The translations under genes were made by a program, and so were the position numbers. The notes under the pieces were generated by a model. It made no database searches and was not told the origin of the DNA. It was given only the letters and a program-made list of their open reading frames with translations. This document shows positions 50,916 to 60,967 of a stretch of 64,000 nt of DNA, piece after piece; within the stretch, counting starts at the first letter, position 1; each line of letters starts with the position of its first letter. Source of the stretch: Candidatus Krumholzibacteriia bacterium (GTDB lineage Bacteria; Krumholzibacteriota; Krumholzibacteriia; G020349025); NCBI GenBank assembly GCA_035649275.1, contig DASRJW010000134.1, positions 1 to 64,000 of the forward strand. Direction: 5' to 3'.

Positions 50916-52157
50916 GTGTTCTACTTTTTCTTCTACTATCCGCTCGGCCTCGACGTCCGCCCCACCCGGCCGGTGTGGCTGACCTGGAGCTTGGCGGGAA
51001 CGGCGCTCCTCCTCTTCGCCGTCACTCTCTTGGACCCCGCTTGGTTCTTGGCCCACCAAGAGAGCCTCATCTACGTTCCCGCCCACCCCACGCTCGCCGC
51101 CTTGCTGTCGAGCGCCTTCATGCACGGTGACTGGCTGCACCTCTCCTCCAACTTGCTCGCTCTCGGAGTCTTCGGTCCGGCGCTGGAGGCGCGGCTCGGC
51201 GCCTGGCGTTTCGCCGCCGTTTTCGCCGTGTGTCACGTGGCCGGGAATCTGGTGCAGGGAGCGATGGCGCTTCTCTGGTTCCCCGACACCGCCGGTTGGG
51301 GTGTGCTCGGAGCCTCCGGTGCACTCTCCGGGCTCCTGGGGGTATTCCTCGTGCGCTTGCACTGGGCGAGGTTGCGCGTCGGTTACTGGGCTTTTCTGCC
51401 ACTGCAGGCCTACACCCAAGCGGGTACGCGCACGCTGCCGGTGCTCGCCGCTGTGGGGTTGTGGTTCCTGCTGCAGCTCGGTCTGGCGGCGGCGCAGCTC
51501 CAGGGTGCGGCGGCTTCGGTGGCGGTGGGCTCACACCTCGGTGGTTTGATGGCGGGAATCGGCATGGGCTGGCTCCTCGGCCTGCGCGGCGAAGGGGCCG
51601 CGGAACAGCACCTGCAGCAGGGGCGGCGACATTTCGGCAGTGCCGCCTGGTACCCGGCGCAGGGGGAGTTCCTCGCCTATGTACGCCGCTGTCCCGAGGA
51701 TCCCGAAGGGCATCTGGAGCTGGCGCGCAGCTTTCGTCTCACCGCCCGGCACGGGGAGGCGGAGACGCATTTCCGCCGCGCTTGCGCCGGCTTCGCCTTG
51801 CAGAAGCGCCTCGATCGGCTGGAAGAAGCGCACCGCGAAGCGGCGCGCGGCAATCCGGACTTCGTCCTGGCGGCGCCGCTGCAGCTGCAGCTGGGAAGAG
51901 TCCTCGAACGGGGCTGCAAGGACGAAGCGGCGGCCCGGGTCTATGGGCACTATCTCCGCGCCTATCCAGGCGAGCCCGCCGTGCCCTTCGCCCTCTTCCG
52001 CCTGGCGCGCCTGACCCAGGCGCGCTCCGGCCTGGCGCAGGCCCGGCCGCACTATGTCGAGCTCCTCCTCCAGCATCCCGCCGCACCGGAAGCGGAGATG
52101 GCACGGTGGGCTCTGGCGGCCCAGCGCCCCACGCGCAGCCGCGGGACGCGTACCTGA
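50916..52157 (+). CDS. Rhomboid-family intramembrane protease with C-terminal TPR-like region
   Basis: A 413-residue membrane protein. The rhomboid domain (about 20-225) has six or seven helices with H75-x3-N79, the nucleophile S134 in GASG and the catalytic H207 (GSHLGGLMAG), so it should be active. The C-terminal soluble third (about 235-400) is helical with TPR-like spacing (QGEFLAYVRRCPEDPEGHLELARSFRLTARHGEAETHF). The GTG at 50916 has AAGGGAG 8-9 nt upstream. It follows the NlpC/P60 gene after 136 nt, and the next gene is convergent. Rhomboid-TPR fusions occur in several phyla; substrates are unknown. Confidence 0.85.
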   Translation: MFYFFFYYPLGLDVRPTRPVWLTWSLAGTALLLFAVTLLDPAWFLAHQESLIYVPAHPTLAALLSSAFMHGDWLHLSSNLLALGVFGPALEARLGAWRFAAVFAVCHVAGNLVQGAMALLWFPDTAGWGVLGASGALSGLLGVFLVRLHWARLRVGYWAFLPLQAYTQAGTRTLPVLAAVGLWFLLQLGLAAAQLQGAAASVAVGSHLGGLMAGIGMGWLLGLRGEGAAEQHLQQGRRHFGSAAWYPAQGEFLAYVRRCPEDPEGHLELARSFRLTARHGEAETHFRRACAGFALQKRLDRLEEAHREAARGNPDFVLAAPLQLQLGRVLERGCKDEAAARVYGHYLRAYPGEPAVPFALFRLARLTQARSGLAQARPHYVELLLQHPAAPEAEMARWALAAQRPTRSRGTRT

Positions 52158-52195
52158 GCGAGCTGCAGCGACGGGGCCACCGCCGCCGCTTCAGG

Positions 52196-53401
52196 CTAGG
52201 GAGCGTCGAGGCCGAGCCGGGTGTGCAGTGCCCGCGCCGCCCGGCGCGCATCCCGCTGCGGCACCACGCAGATCATCGCCAGCGCCGAGCTCGACACCAG
52301 GGCGACGGGAACGTTTTCCGCCGCCAGCGCACTCAGGATCCCGGCCGTCGTCCCCGGGTGGCTCTGGATCCCTTCACCCACCACGGCGAGGCTCGCCACC
52401 TCGTGGTCCTGCACCAGTCGCGCCGACGGCAGCTGGCGCAAGCGTGTCTGCAGCACCGCCGCGGCGCGCACCGCATCGTCGCGCTGCAGCAGACAGACCA
52501 GCTCCCCGCTGTCGCCGTGCCCGGTCTGCACCACCACGCGGGTGGCGATGCCTTGGCTGCCGAGCGCCTCGAGCAAGGCGGCGCACTGCCCCGAGGGCAC
52601 GCCGGCCACCGTCAGCGTCGCCACCTCCTCGTCGCAGGCGATGCCGCGGATCACCACCTTCTCGATGCTCTCCATCGCTCCGATCACCGTCCCCTTCGCT
52701 TGGGTGAAGGACGAGCGCACGTGCACCGTGACCCCGAAGCGCCGGGCGATCTCGACGCAACGCGGGTGCAGGACGCGCGCTCCCTGCGCCGCCAGCTCCA
52801 TCATCTCGTCGTGCCCCAGGGCATCGAGCTTGGCCGCTCGCGGCACCAGACGCGGGTCGGCGCTGTAGACCCCTTCCACGTCGGTGAAGATCTCGCAGCG
52901 CACCGCACCGAGGGCCGCGGCCAGCGCCACCGCCGTCGTATCGCTGCCACCCCGCCCGAGGGTGGTGATTTCCTTTTCCAGGCTCATGCCCTGGAAACCC
53001 GCCACAATGGCGATGCGCCCGGCGGCGAGGGCCTGCTCCAGCCGCTGCGGCCGCACCTCCAGGATGTGGGCGTCCGCATGCCGGGTGTCGGTGATGATGC
53101 CGCTCTGGGAGCCGGTGAACGACACGGCGTCGTGGCCTTGCACCTGGAGCGCCATGCTGAGCAGCGACATGGAGATGCGCTCCCCGGCAGTGAGCAGCAT
53201 GTCGAGCTCCCGGGGCGGTGGCGCCGACGCCACCTGCCGGGCGAGGCGCAAGAGCTCGTCGGTGTGGTGCCCCATGGCGGAGACCACCACCAGCACCTGG
53301 AACCCTTCGCGTTTGGCGTCGGCGATGCGGCGCGCGACGTGCACGATGCGATCCGTCGTGGCCACCGACGTGCCACCGTATTTCTGCACCAGGAGCTGCA
53401 C
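52196..53401 (-). CDS. lysC: Aspartate kinase
   Basis: A 401-residue monofunctional aspartokinase that phosphorylates aspartate to open the lysine, threonine, methionine and diaminopimelate pathways. It has the N-terminal VQKYGGTSV, the nucleotide loop [28 protein letters not shown], and two C-terminal ACT domains (from about residue 260) that normally mediate feedback inhibition by lysine or threonine. GTG start, fixed by the family N terminus. No Shine-Dalgarno precedes it; CAGAAT ends 6 nt before the start, consistent with a leaderless mRNA. Monocistronic and divergent from radC. Confidence 0.96.
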   Translation of the reverse strand: MQLLVQKYGGTSVATTDRIVHVARRIADAKREGFQVLVVVSAMGHHTDELLRLARQVASAPPPRELDMLLTAGERISMSLLSMALQVQGHDAVSFTGSQSGIITDTRHADAHILEVRPQRLEQALAAGRIAIVAGFQGMSLEKEITTLGRGGSDTTAVALAAALGAVRCEIFTDVEGVYSADPRLVPRAAKLDALGHDEMMELAAQGARVLHPRCVEIARRFGVTVHVRSSFTQAKGTVIGAMESIEKVVIRGIACDEEVATLTVAGVPSGQCAALLEALGSQGIATRVVVQTGHGDSGELVCLLQRDDAVRAAAVLQTRLRQLPSARLVQDHEVASLAVVGEGIQSHPGTTAGILSALAAENVPVALVSSSALAMICVVPQRDARRAARALHTRLGLDAP

Positions 53402-53733
53402 GGGCCGATTCTGGCGACTCGCCCCATGCCAGCGTCAAGCGCTTTGCGGCGGCGCCGCGCTACGCCGCCGCCCCCGGCGCGATGCGGGCAGCGCGGGCTC
53501 GCCGCGCTTCCGCAAGCCGACAAGAGCGGCAGCATCCGGCCGTCACCGTGGTTGCCGGCGCCGCCTCGCGCCATGTCGCTTTCTCCGCCGGCGGCAGCAC
53601 GCTTCTTGCTGTTCCCCGCCGGCGCGCCGCCGCGGCTCGAAAAGCGCTTGCGGTCCAGGCGCTTCCATGGTAGCGTCCGCAGGAACGTAGATGCTTTGAA
53701 GACAAGCGGTTACATGATCGCGAGAGGGGTTGC
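53402..53733. other. 332-bp divergent region between lysC and radC
   Basis: No gene is supported here. For lysC (minus) there is TTGACG (53433-53438) with CAGAAT (53408-53413) at a long 19-nt spacing. A perfect 8-bp GC hairpin (arms 53446-53453 and 53464-53471) lies behind it. Toward radC a ribosome-binding site GAGAGGGG is present, but no convincing -35/-10 pair. Confidence 0.4.
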
Positions 53734-54414
53734 GTGAAGCCCTCCGTGCGCCTCCCGACGAGCCTGCACGAGGGCAGCCAGGGTCGGCCGCCGGCAGTGT
53801 CTGCAGCGCGCCATCTCTCGAACCGTGAGCTCCTGACGTGGGTGCTGGAAGGGTGCGGCGGGGGCGGAGCACAGCTTGCCGAGCGATTCCTGCGTCATTT
53901 CGGAAACCTCCGCACCCTGGCCCAGGCGACGCGCGCCGAGCTGGGCCGCGTTCCTGGCGCTCGCAGCGAGCACGCTCTGATTCTGGAAGCGTGCCTGGAG
54001 CTCGGGCGGCGCACGGTGTACGGACGGCCGTTGCGGCGGCGCGCGGTGGACGGTCCCGCAGCGGTGGCGCGCCTGCTGCAGCCGGCGCTGCGTGATCTGG
54101 ACCGCGAGCATTTCGTCGCGGTGTTGCTGACGACGAAGAATCAGGTGATCGACATGGTGACGGTGGCGATCGGCTCCCTGGCGGCTTCACTGGTGCACCC
54201 GCGCGAGGTGCTGAAGCCGGCGATCCAGGCCAGCGCTGCGGCGCTCGTGGTGGCCCACAACCATCCCACCGGCAACCCAGAGCCGAGCCGCGAGGACATC
54301 GAGTTCACCCGGCGCTTGCAGAGCTGCTGTGATCTCGTGGGGATCCGCTTGCTCGACCACGTGATCATCGGGGACGGCACGTTCGAGAGCTTGAAGGCGA
54401 GCGGGCACTGCTGA
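53734..54414 (+). CDS. radC: RadC/JAB-domain protein (UPF0758)
   Basis: A 226-residue protein. A helix-hairpin-helix-like N-terminal domain precedes a JAB1/MPN domain with the metal motif [14 protein letters not shown] (HxH-x10-D), plus LDHVIIGDG near the end as in all RadC proteins. The biochemical role remains unsettled despite the old DNA-repair name. GTG start with GAGAGGGG upstream. It lies 34 nt before mreB, a neighbourhood shared by many bacteria. Confidence 0.93.
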   Translation: MKPSVRLPTSLHEGSQGRPPAVSAARHLSNRELLTWVLEGCGGGGAQLAERFLRHFGNLRTLAQATRAELGRVPGARSEHALILEACLELGRRTVYGRPLRRRAVDGPAAVARLLQPALRDLDREHFVAVLLTTKNQVIDMVTVAIGSLAASLVHPREVLKPAIQASAAALVVAHNHPTGNPEPSREDIEFTRRLQSCCDLVGIRLLDHVIIGDGTFESLKASGHC

Positions 54415-54448
54415 TGGCCCCTCCCGGGCCGGCGGAGGAACGGGGACG

Positions 54449-55483
54449 ATGATGAAGAAAATGACGAGCTGGTTCTCCAACGACGTGGCGATCGACCTGG
54501 GGACGGCGAACACCGTCGTGCACGTGAAGGGCCAGGGGATCGTCCTCAACGAACCCTCCGTCGTCGCCGTGGACAACCACACCCACAAGGTCGTGGCGGT
54601 GGGCAACGATGCGAAAGCCATGCTCGGCAAGACCCCGGATCACATCACCGCGGTGCGGCCGCTCAAGGACGGCGTCATCGCCGACTTCGAGATCACCGAG
54701 ATCATGCTACGCGAGTTCATCAAAAAGGCGCAGAACAAGCGGCGCTTCGTCAAACCCCGCATCGTCATCTGCGTGCCTTCGGGGATCACCGAGGTGGAGA
54801 AGCGCGCGGTGCGCGACTCGGCGCAGCACGCCGGCGCCCGCGAGGTCTACCTGGTGGCCGAGCCCATCGCCGCCGCCATCGGCGTCGGCCTGCCGGTGAG
54901 CCGCCCGAGCGGCAACATGATCATCGACATCGGCGGCGGCACCACCGAGATCGCCGTCATCGCTCTGGACGGCATCGTCTGCGACACTTCCATCCGCGTC
55001 GGCGGCGACGAGATGGACGAGGCCATCGTCCAGCACATCAAGAAGACCTACAACCTCCTGGTCGGGGACCTGACGGCGGAGAACGTCAAGAAGACCATCG
55101 GCTCCGCGGCGCCCCTGCCGGAGGAGTTGGAGATGGAGATCAAGGGCCGCGATCTCGTCGCCGGCATCCCCAAGACCCTGCGCATTTCCTCGGTGGAGAT
55201 CCGCGAGGCCTTGCGCGAACCGGTCATGCAGATCGTGGAGGCGCTGAAGCTGGCGCTGGAGCGCTGCCCGCCGGAACTGGCCGCCGACATCGTCGACCGA
55301 GGTATCGTCATCACCGGTGGCGGCTCGCTGCTGCGCGAGCTCGAGACGCTGCTGAAGGAGGAGACGAACCTCCCCATCAACACGGTGGACGATCCGTTGT
55401 CCTGTGTGGTGCTGGGGACGGGCAAGATCCTCGACAACCTCGAGTACTACGACAAGGTGCTGATCCCGGCGGGACGCGACTGA
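54449..55483 (+). CDS. mreB: Rod-shape actin homologue MreB
   Basis: A 344-residue cytoplasmic actin-like ATPase that guides elongation-phase wall synthesis. It begins with a basic amphipathic stretch ([20 protein letters not shown]) for membrane binding. The phosphate-1 loop DLGTANT, phosphate-2 [11 protein letters not shown] and adenosine motif [11 protein letters not shown] are intact. Length is typical. It leads mreC, mreD, mrdA and rodA on the same strand. Confidence 0.97.
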   Translation: MMKKMTSWFSNDVAIDLGTANTVVHVKGQGIVLNEPSVVAVDNHTHKVVAVGNDAKAMLGKTPDHITAVRPLKDGVIADFEITEIMLREFIKKAQNKRRFVKPRIVICVPSGITEVEKRAVRDSAQHAGAREVYLVAEPIAAAIGVGLPVSRPSGNMIIDIGGGTTEIAVIALDGIVCDTSIRVGGDEMDEAIVQHIKKTYNLLVGDLTAENVKKTIGSAAPLPEELEMEIKGRDLVAGIPKTLRISSVEIREALREPVMQIVEALKLALERCPPELAADIVDRGIVITGGGSLLRELETLLKEETNLPINTVDDPLSCVVLGTGKILDNLEYYDKVLIPAGRD

Positions 55484-55515
55484 CGCCGAGGTGACGCCAG
55501 GGAAGGGTGGGGGCG

Positions 55516-56409
55516 GTGCTCCGATCTCTCTTCGGTCGCCACCGTGACCGCACGCTGCTGGCCGTGGCGGTGCTGCTCTCCTGCTTGTGCCTCGGTTTGG
55601 ACCAGGGCACGCAGGCAGATCTGGCGCGCCTCCTCGGCCTCAGCCTCTATGCCCCGGTGCAAGCGGTGGCGCGGGGCACCGAAGACGCCCTGCTGCTGCG
55701 GCGGGAGAACGAGCAGCTGCGGCGGCTGGTGGCCAGTCTCAATCTCGAGCGCCAGCGTCTCCTGCAGCTGCGCGACGAAGCCGCCGAGCTGCGCCGCGTC
55801 GCCCGCTTCTCCCGCGATCGTTTCCCTTACCTCAAGCCCTGCGAAATCGTCGGGCGCACCACCGACTCCTTCCAGACCGCCCTGCAGCTCGGCTGCGGCT
55901 CCAAGGATTCCCTCTACGCCGGCATGCCCGTCGCCGCCTACGCCGGCTTGGTGGGGCGGGTGCGGCAGGTGACCGGGACACGCTCGCTGCTGGAAACCTT
56001 GGCCAGCCCGGACATGGCGATCAGCGTCACCGATCAGCGTAGCGGCGTCGTCGGCATCCTGCGCTGGGCGCGGGGCAACCAGTTCACCCTGGACCGGGTC
56101 GACGCCGTCGAGGACGTCCTGGTGGGGGATCCGCTCCTCACCTCCGGACTCGGCGACTACCCGCGCGGCATCCCGGTGGGGGTGGTGACCCGCGTGGGCA
56201 TCTCCCTCGACGGCTTGTTCAAGCAGATCGACGTGCGCACCCATGTGGATTTCGGCAGCCTGCGCGATGTCTTCGTCGTCACACGCGACGTGGACTGGGA
56301 GGAACGAGCGCTCTATCGGCGCGAAGACCAGCCGCTGTTGCAGGGGTCGGCGGGAAGTGCGACGGAAGCGCAGCAGGCCAGCGGGGCCCGCCCGGGGAGC
56401 GTGCCATGA
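55516..56409 (+). CDS. mreC: Rod-shape-determining protein MreC
   Basis: A 297-residue bitopic inner-membrane protein. A short cytoplasmic tail and one helix (TLLAVAVLLSCLCLGL) are followed by a periplasmic coiled coil (about 50-85) and the two-barrel MreC domain (CEIVGRTTDSFQTALQLGCGSKDSLYAGMPVAA). I take the GTG at 55516, which has AGGGAAGGG 8 nt upstream; a GTG at 55507 would overlap that site. It overlaps mreD by 4 nt. It links MreB to PBP2 and RodA. Confidence 0.93.
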   Translation: MLRSLFGRHRDRTLLAVAVLLSCLCLGLDQGTQADLARLLGLSLYAPVQAVARGTEDALLLRRENEQLRRLVASLNLERQRLLQLRDEAAELRRVARFSRDRFPYLKPCEIVGRTTDSFQTALQLGCGSKDSLYAGMPVAAYAGLVGRVRQVTGTRSLLETLASPDMAISVTDQRSGVVGILRWARGNQFTLDRVDAVEDVLVGDPLLTSGLGDYPRGIPVGVVTRVGISLDGLFKQIDVRTHVDFGSLRDVFVVTRDVDWEERALYRREDQPLLQGSAGSATEAQQASGARPGSVP

Positions 56410-56918
56410 GCGCTTTCGCTTCCATCCTCTTTGCGTATCTGGCGCTGGCCCTGCAGGGCACCGTGGTGCCCTATCTCGGCATCGGCGACGTGCGCCCGGA
56501 TCTGCCCCTCATCGCCGTGACGCTCATCGCCCTCTCCCGCGGCGCCGCCACCGGCACGGTGGCGGGGTTCCTCATCGGCCTGGCGCAAGACCTGACCAAT
56601 CCAGGCTTCCTCGGCCTCAACGCCCTCGCCAAGAGTCTGGTCGGTCACGGCGTCGGCGCCATGCGCGGCCGCTTCGACGCCGGCACCGCGCCATCCTGCG
56701 CTCTGGTGCTCGGGGTCGCGGCGGTGGCGCACGACGTGGTCTACCTCACCATCCATCGCCGTCTGGTGCTCTCGGAGATCTTCCTCGCTCTCGCCACCCA
56801 CACCGTGCCGTCGGCTCTCTACACCGCCGGCGTGGGCGCGCTGCTGGCGCTGCTCCTGGGCGCGATGCCGGGAAGGAGGTTGCACCGTTTTGGCCGTTCA
56901 CAACTCCCGAACCGCTGA
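56406..56918 (+). CDS. mreD: Rod-shape-determining protein MreD
   Basis: A 170-residue integral membrane protein with about five helices (LFAYLALALQGTVVPYLGIG, LPLIAVTLIALSRGAATGTVAGFLIGLAQD and others), matching MreD in size, hydropathy and the Q-D-x-x-N-P-x-F-G/L-x-N element. The ATG overlaps the mreC stop as ATGA. Its last 29 nt overlap the start of mrdA. Confidence 0.88.
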   Translation: MSAFASILFAYLALALQGTVVPYLGIGDVRPDLPLIAVTLIALSRGAATGTVAGFLIGLAQDLTNPGFLGLNALAKSLVGHGVGAMRGRFDAGTAPSCALVLGVAAVAHDVVYLTIHRRLVLSEIFLALATHTVPSALYTAGVGALLALLLGAMPGRRLHRFGRSQLPNR

Positions 56919-58746
56919 GCGGCGCACCATCCAGTCGGCCTACGTCATCGTCGTCGCCGCCTTCCTCCTGGTCCTGGTGCGGCTCTTCCAGATCCAGGTG
57001 CTCGAGCATCGCACCTACGAACGCCTGGCCCGGGAGAACCAGTTCCGGGTCAAGCGCGTCATCGCCCCGCGCGGCGTGCTGCGCGACCGCACCGGCAAGA
57101 GCCTGGTGGACAACGTGGCGGAGTACCAGCTCTTCGTCCCCGCCGAATCCATGGAACACGGGGAGCTGTTGCATTCCCTGGTGCGGGACTTCGGGGTGGA
57201 CACCACGGCGGCGCGCAGCCGCTGGCAGACGCAGCGCCGCCGGCGCGGCCACGAACCGATCAAAGTCCTGGGTAACTTGAGCAAGGCGCAGGTGTCGCGC
57301 TTCGAGGAGAACCGGCAGCAGTATCCCGGGGCCTTCCTCGAGGCGCGCGGCCGCCGGCGGTACCTCTTCGGCGATTTCGCCACCCACGTGCTCGGCTATG
57401 TCGGCGAGGTCACGCAGGCGCAGGTGGACAGCTCCACCGGGCCGCGGGCCTATCGTTTGGGCGACGTGGCCGGCAAGTCTGGCGTCGAAGCCCTGAGCGA
57501 GGACGATCTGCGCGGCACCGACGGCAAGCGCTGGGTGCAGGTGAACGCTTCAGGCCAGGAGCTCTTCGAGCTGGTGGAACGGGCCGAGCCCCCGCTGCCG
57601 GGGAACGACGTCTACATGAGCATCGATTTCGAGCTGCAGCACGCCATCGAAAGCCGCTTCTGGCCGCCGGACAAGGCCGGCGCGGCGGTGGTGCTGGACG
57701 TACACACCGGCGAAGTCCTGGCGGCGGTGAGCAAGCCCGGGTACGACCTGAACCGCTTCGCCGTCGGCATCTCCACCGCAGACTACGAGGTGCTGCGCAA
57801 CGATCCGCTGACGCCGCTCTTCAACCGCTACGCCATGGCGGCGTATCCGCCGGGCTCCACCTTCAAGATCATCTCCGCGGCGTCGTTGCTCGACAACCAT
57901 GTCGTCAGCGTGAACCAGTACCGCCCCGGTTGCCCCGGCTGGTACCAGGTGGGCAACCGCACCTTCCGCTGCCACAAGGAATCGGGGCACGGCAGCTTGA
58001 ACCTGCTGGGAGGCTTCGAGCAGTCCTGCGACGTCTACTTCTACCAGCATGCCCGGATCCTCGGCATCGACCATCTGGCGGCGACGGCACGCCAGCTCGG
58101 CCTCGGCGCCCGCACTGGCTTCGCCCTCCCCGAGGACGATGGCCTCATTCCCGACAGCGCCTATTACAACCGCGTCTTCGGCCCGCGGGGCTGGACGACG
58201 ACGCTGGCGGTGAACTGCATCATCGGTCAGGGCGAGGTCCTGGTCACGCCGCTGCAGCTCGCCCGGGTGGCGGCCGCGGTGGCCAACGGCGGCGATCTCG
58301 TCGTGCCGCAGATCATCGATCGCGTCGTCGATGCGCGCGGCCGCGTGCTGCGCACCACCACACCCCGGGTGGCGCAGCACGACGTCCTGAGCACCCAGGC
58401 GCTGCGCTTCCTCCAGCGCGCCATGCTCCAGGTCGTGGTGGGGGAGCACGGCACCGGCCATGCAGCGCTGCCGGAGTCGCTCCTCGTCTGCGGCAAGACG
58501 GGCACGGCGGAAACACCGGGGAAGAAAGAGGATCACGCCTGGTTCGTCTTCTATGCGCCCCAGGACCACCCGGTCATCGCCGGTGTGGTCATCGTCGAGC
58601 GTGCGGGCCACGGCGGCGCGGTGGCCGCCCCCATCGTGCGGCAGATCGTTTCCCACTGGTTCGGCTTCGAGGACGATGGCAACGCCTACTGGCGGCGCCT
58701 GCCGGAGCTGCGCAAGCTGGGGTTGGTGCGGGAGGCGACGCTGTGA
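56890..58746 (+). CDS. mrdA: Penicillin-binding protein 2 (peptidoglycan D,D-transpeptidase)
   Basis: A 618-residue class B PBP that cross-links peptidoglycan in the elongasome. One N-terminal membrane anchor (YVIVVAAFLLVLVRLFQIQVL) is followed by the pedestal domain (ENQFRVKRVIAPRGVLRDRTG) and the transpeptidase domain. Active-site motifs are S323-T-F-K326, S379-C-D381 and K536-T-G. The start is TTG at 56890: AGGAGGT lies 8-9 nt upstream and no better codon exists before the anchor. It overlaps mreD by 29 nt, and its stop overlaps the rodA GTG. Confidence 0.95.
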   Translation: MAVHNSRTAERRTIQSAYVIVVAAFLLVLVRLFQIQVLEHRTYERLARENQFRVKRVIAPRGVLRDRTGKSLVDNVAEYQLFVPAESMEHGELLHSLVRDFGVDTTAARSRWQTQRRRRGHEPIKVLGNLSKAQVSRFEENRQQYPGAFLEARGRRRYLFGDFATHVLGYVGEVTQAQVDSSTGPRAYRLGDVAGKSGVEALSEDDLRGTDGKRWVQVNASGQELFELVERAEPPLPGNDVYMSIDFELQHAIESRFWPPDKAGAAVVLDVHTGEVLAAVSKPGYDLNRFAVGISTADYEVLRNDPLTPLFNRYAMAAYPPGSTFKIISAASLLDNHVVSVNQYRPGCPGWYQVGNRTFRCHKESGHGSLNLLGGFEQSCDVYFYQHARILGIDHLAATARQLGLGARTGFALPEDDGLIPDSAYYNRVFGPRGWTTTLAVNCIIGQGEVLVTPLQLARVAAAVANGGDLVVPQIIDRVVDARGRVLRTTTPRVAQHDVLSTQALRFLQRAMLQVVVGEHGTGHAALPESLLVCGKTGTAETPGKKEDHAWFVFYAPQDHPVIAGVVIVERAGHGGAVAAPIVRQIVSHWFGFEDDGNAYWRRLPELRKLGLVREATL

Positions 58747-60029
58747 GCATGGGCGAAGGCGTCCTCGGGCACCGGCGCTTCGCGGAGCGCGTCGATCGTC
58801 CCGCCCTGGTGGCGATCCTGGCGCTCCTCGGCATCTCGCTGGTGACGCTGTACAGTGTCACCCACGCGCGGGTGCACGGCGACTGGCACCAGACTCTCGT
58901 GGTCGGGCCCAGCATCTTCTACCGGCAGATCGCGTGGATCGTCCTCGGTCTCGGCGCCCTCTACCTGGGCTTCTGGACGCCCTACCGGCTCCTGGAGGCC
59001 TCGGCCTGGCTGCAGTACGGCGGCTCTTTCCTGCTCCTCGTGCTGGTGTTGTTCGTCCATCCCGGCGTCGAGGTGGAGCGCTGGATCCGCCTCGGGCCGG
59101 TCCAGTTCCAGCCTTCGGAGTTCGCCAAGGTGGCGCTCATCTTCGTGCTCGCCCGCTACCTCGCGGCGCGGGAGGGGAACGGCAACCGTCTGAGCAGCCT
59201 CATCGTGCCCTTCTTCATCGTACTGCCGCCGGTAGCGCTCATCCTCAAGCAGCCCGATCTGGGCACGGCGCTGGTGTTCTTCGCCATCCTGATCCCCATG
59301 CTCTTCTGGCGCGGTCTGCGGCCGGGGCACATCATCCTCCTCGGTTCCCCGGCGGTGGGTTTCCTCATGCATCTCTACCTGCGCACGCAGGAGCACCTCT
59401 GGTGGCCCTGGCTGGTGTTCGTTGTCGTCATCTTCGCCTTCAACCTGTGGCAACGGACCTACCTCTGGGAGAACTTGAGCCTCTTCGTCGTCAACCTCTC
59501 GATCCACCTGCTCGAACCGTGGTTGTGGGGGCATCTGCGGCCCTACCAGCAGCAGCGCATCGAGTCGTTCTTCAATCCCGCCATGGACATGCTGGGGCAG
59601 GGCTACCACGTGGCGCAGTCGAAGATCGCCGTCGGCGCCGGCGGCTTCCTCGGCCAGGGTTTCATGGCAGGGACGCAGAAGGAGCTGGCGTTCCTGCCCG
59701 CCCGGCACACGGACTTCATCTTCTCCGTCGTCGGCGAGGAGTTCGGTTTCATCGGCGGCATCATCGTCGTCGGCCTCTTTGCCGTGATCGTGTTGCGCGG
59801 GCTCGCCTTCGCCGCTCGGGCGCGGAACGCTTTCGTCCGCCAGACCGCCTTCGGCATCGCTGCCTACCTCATGTTCCACGTCATGCAGAACGTGGGGATG
59901 ACCGTCGGTCTCATTCCGGTGGCGGGGATCCCCCTGCCTCTCGTCAGCTACGGTGGCAGCTCCTTGCTCGTGACCCTGTTCCTCCTCGGCGTCCTCCTCA
60001 ACCTGGGGGCCCGTTGGAGGGAATACTGA
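58743..60029 (+). CDS. rodA: Peptidoglycan glycosyltransferase RodA
   Basis: A SEDS-family glycosyltransferase of about 428 residues with ten predicted helices. Family phrases include RWIRLGPVQFQPSEFAKVALIF, KQPDLGTALVF, ESFFNPAMDMLGQGYHVAQSKIAVGAGGFLGQGF and the C-terminal VAGIPLPLVSYGGSSLL. It polymerises lipid II together with PBP2. Two in-frame starts exist, GTG at 58743 and ATG at 58749; I take the GTG, which has GGAGG at 7-nt spacing and overlaps the mrdA stop. It ends the rod-shape operon. Confidence 0.95.
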   Translation: MSMGEGVLGHRRFAERVDRPALVAILALLGISLVTLYSVTHARVHGDWHQTLVVGPSIFYRQIAWIVLGLGALYLGFWTPYRLLEASAWLQYGGSFLLLVLVLFVHPGVEVERWIRLGPVQFQPSEFAKVALIFVLARYLAAREGNGNRLSSLIVPFFIVLPPVALILKQPDLGTALVFFAILIPMLFWRGLRPGHIILLGSPAVGFLMHLYLRTQEHLWWPWLVFVVVIFAFNLWQRTYLWENLSLFVVNLSIHLLEPWLWGHLRPYQQQRIESFFNPAMDMLGQGYHVAQSKIAVGAGGFLGQGFMAGTQKELAFLPARHTDFIFSVVGEEFGFIGGIIVVGLFAVIVLRGLAFAARARNAFVRQTAFGIAAYLMFHVMQNVGMTVGLIPVAGIPLPLVSYGGSSLLVTLFLLGVLLNLGARWREY

Positions 60030-60139
60030 GAAGATAACTGATTGTGTGGCAAAAGATTGCAGCCTCGTCCGGGTCCTGACAGGGGGCTCCGAGGCAGCGG
60101 GGTTGCGCCGCCAGGCGGCGCCGGCTTTAGGATGGTCGC

Positions 60140-60967
60140 ATGCACCCGACCTTGGTGAAGATCGGACCGCTCGAACTGCACTCCTACGGCTTCCTGCTGG
60201 CGGTCTCCTTTTTCTGCGGCATCTGGCTGGCGGCGCGGCGGGCACCGCGGCGCGGGCTGAGCCCCGAAGCGGTGTACGACACCTCCCTCGTCATCGTCTT
60301 CGCCGCCATTCTCGGGGCGCGCTTCATGTACGTGCTCTTCCATCTGGCGGAGATGCGCTCCTTCATCGACGTCATCGCGGTGTGGCGCGGCGGCTTGACG
60401 ATGTACGGCGGTGTTCTCGCCGCCATGGTCGCGTCGTGGTTGTACGCGCGCCGGCGCGATCTGTCGTTCCTGCGCTTGGCCGACGTCGTCGCTCCCAGTC
60501 TGGGCCTCGGTCTCATGCTGACCCGAGTGGGTTGCTTCCTGAACGGCTGCTGCTACGGCAAGCCGACCACTTTGCCCTGGGGCGTGGTCTTCCCGCAAGC
60601 GACCTTCGGCGGCCGGCTCTTCGGCGAGACGCCGTTGCATCCGACGCAGCTCTACTCCTCCCTCGAGGGCCTCCTCACCTTGGGCGTGTTGCTCCTCTAC
60701 GATCGCCGCCCGCGGCGCGAAGGTCAGGTCTTCGCCCTCTACCTCGTCCTCGCCGGCGTCGGCCGCTTCGTCCTCGATTTCTTCCGCCATTACGAGGCGA
60801 ATGTCTACGTGGCGGGGCCGCTCACGGTGAACCAGATCCTCAGCATCGGTTCCTGCCTCGTCGGGGTGCTGCTCTTCGCCGCCATCCGCGGTCACAAGGT
60901 GCCCCAGGCCGGCGGCGTCGCGGCCCCGGCAGCGGAGGAAGCCGCCCGCGCCGGCGGCAGTCGGTGA
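60140..60967 (+). CDS. lgt: Prolipoprotein diacylglyceryl transferase
   Basis: A 275-residue inner-membrane enzyme that transfers diacylglycerol from phosphatidylglycerol to the lipobox cysteine of prolipoproteins, such as those encoded in this window. Seven hydrophobic segments are seen. The Lgt signature is present as LTRVGCFLNGCCYGKPT, with GGLTMYGGV and LHPTQLYSSLEGL. No Shine-Dalgarno precedes the ATG; TAGGAT ends exactly 6 nt before it (with a weak TTGCGC 19 nt further up), suggesting a leaderless message. Its stop overlaps the aroE start. Confidence 0.95.
   Translation: MHPTLVKIGPLELHSYGFLLAVSFFCGIWLAARRAPRRGLSPEAVYDTSLVIVFAAILGARFMYVLFHLAEMRSFIDVIAVWRGGLTMYGGVLAAMVASWLYARRRDLSFLRLADVVAPSLGLGLMLTRVGCFLNGCCYGKPTTLPWGVVFPQATFGGRLFGETPLHPTQLYSSLEGLLTLGVLLLYDRRPRREGQVFALYLVLAGVGRFVLDFFRHYEANVYVAGPLTVNQILSIGSCLVGVLLFAAIRGHKVPQAGGVAAPAAEEAARAGGSR

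Noticed and set aside
51230-53737. Plus-strand open frame of about 835 codons across rhomboid and lysC
   Set aside because: It runs through the antisense of aspartate kinase and a wrong frame of the rhomboid gene; both have clear family motifs in their own frames.
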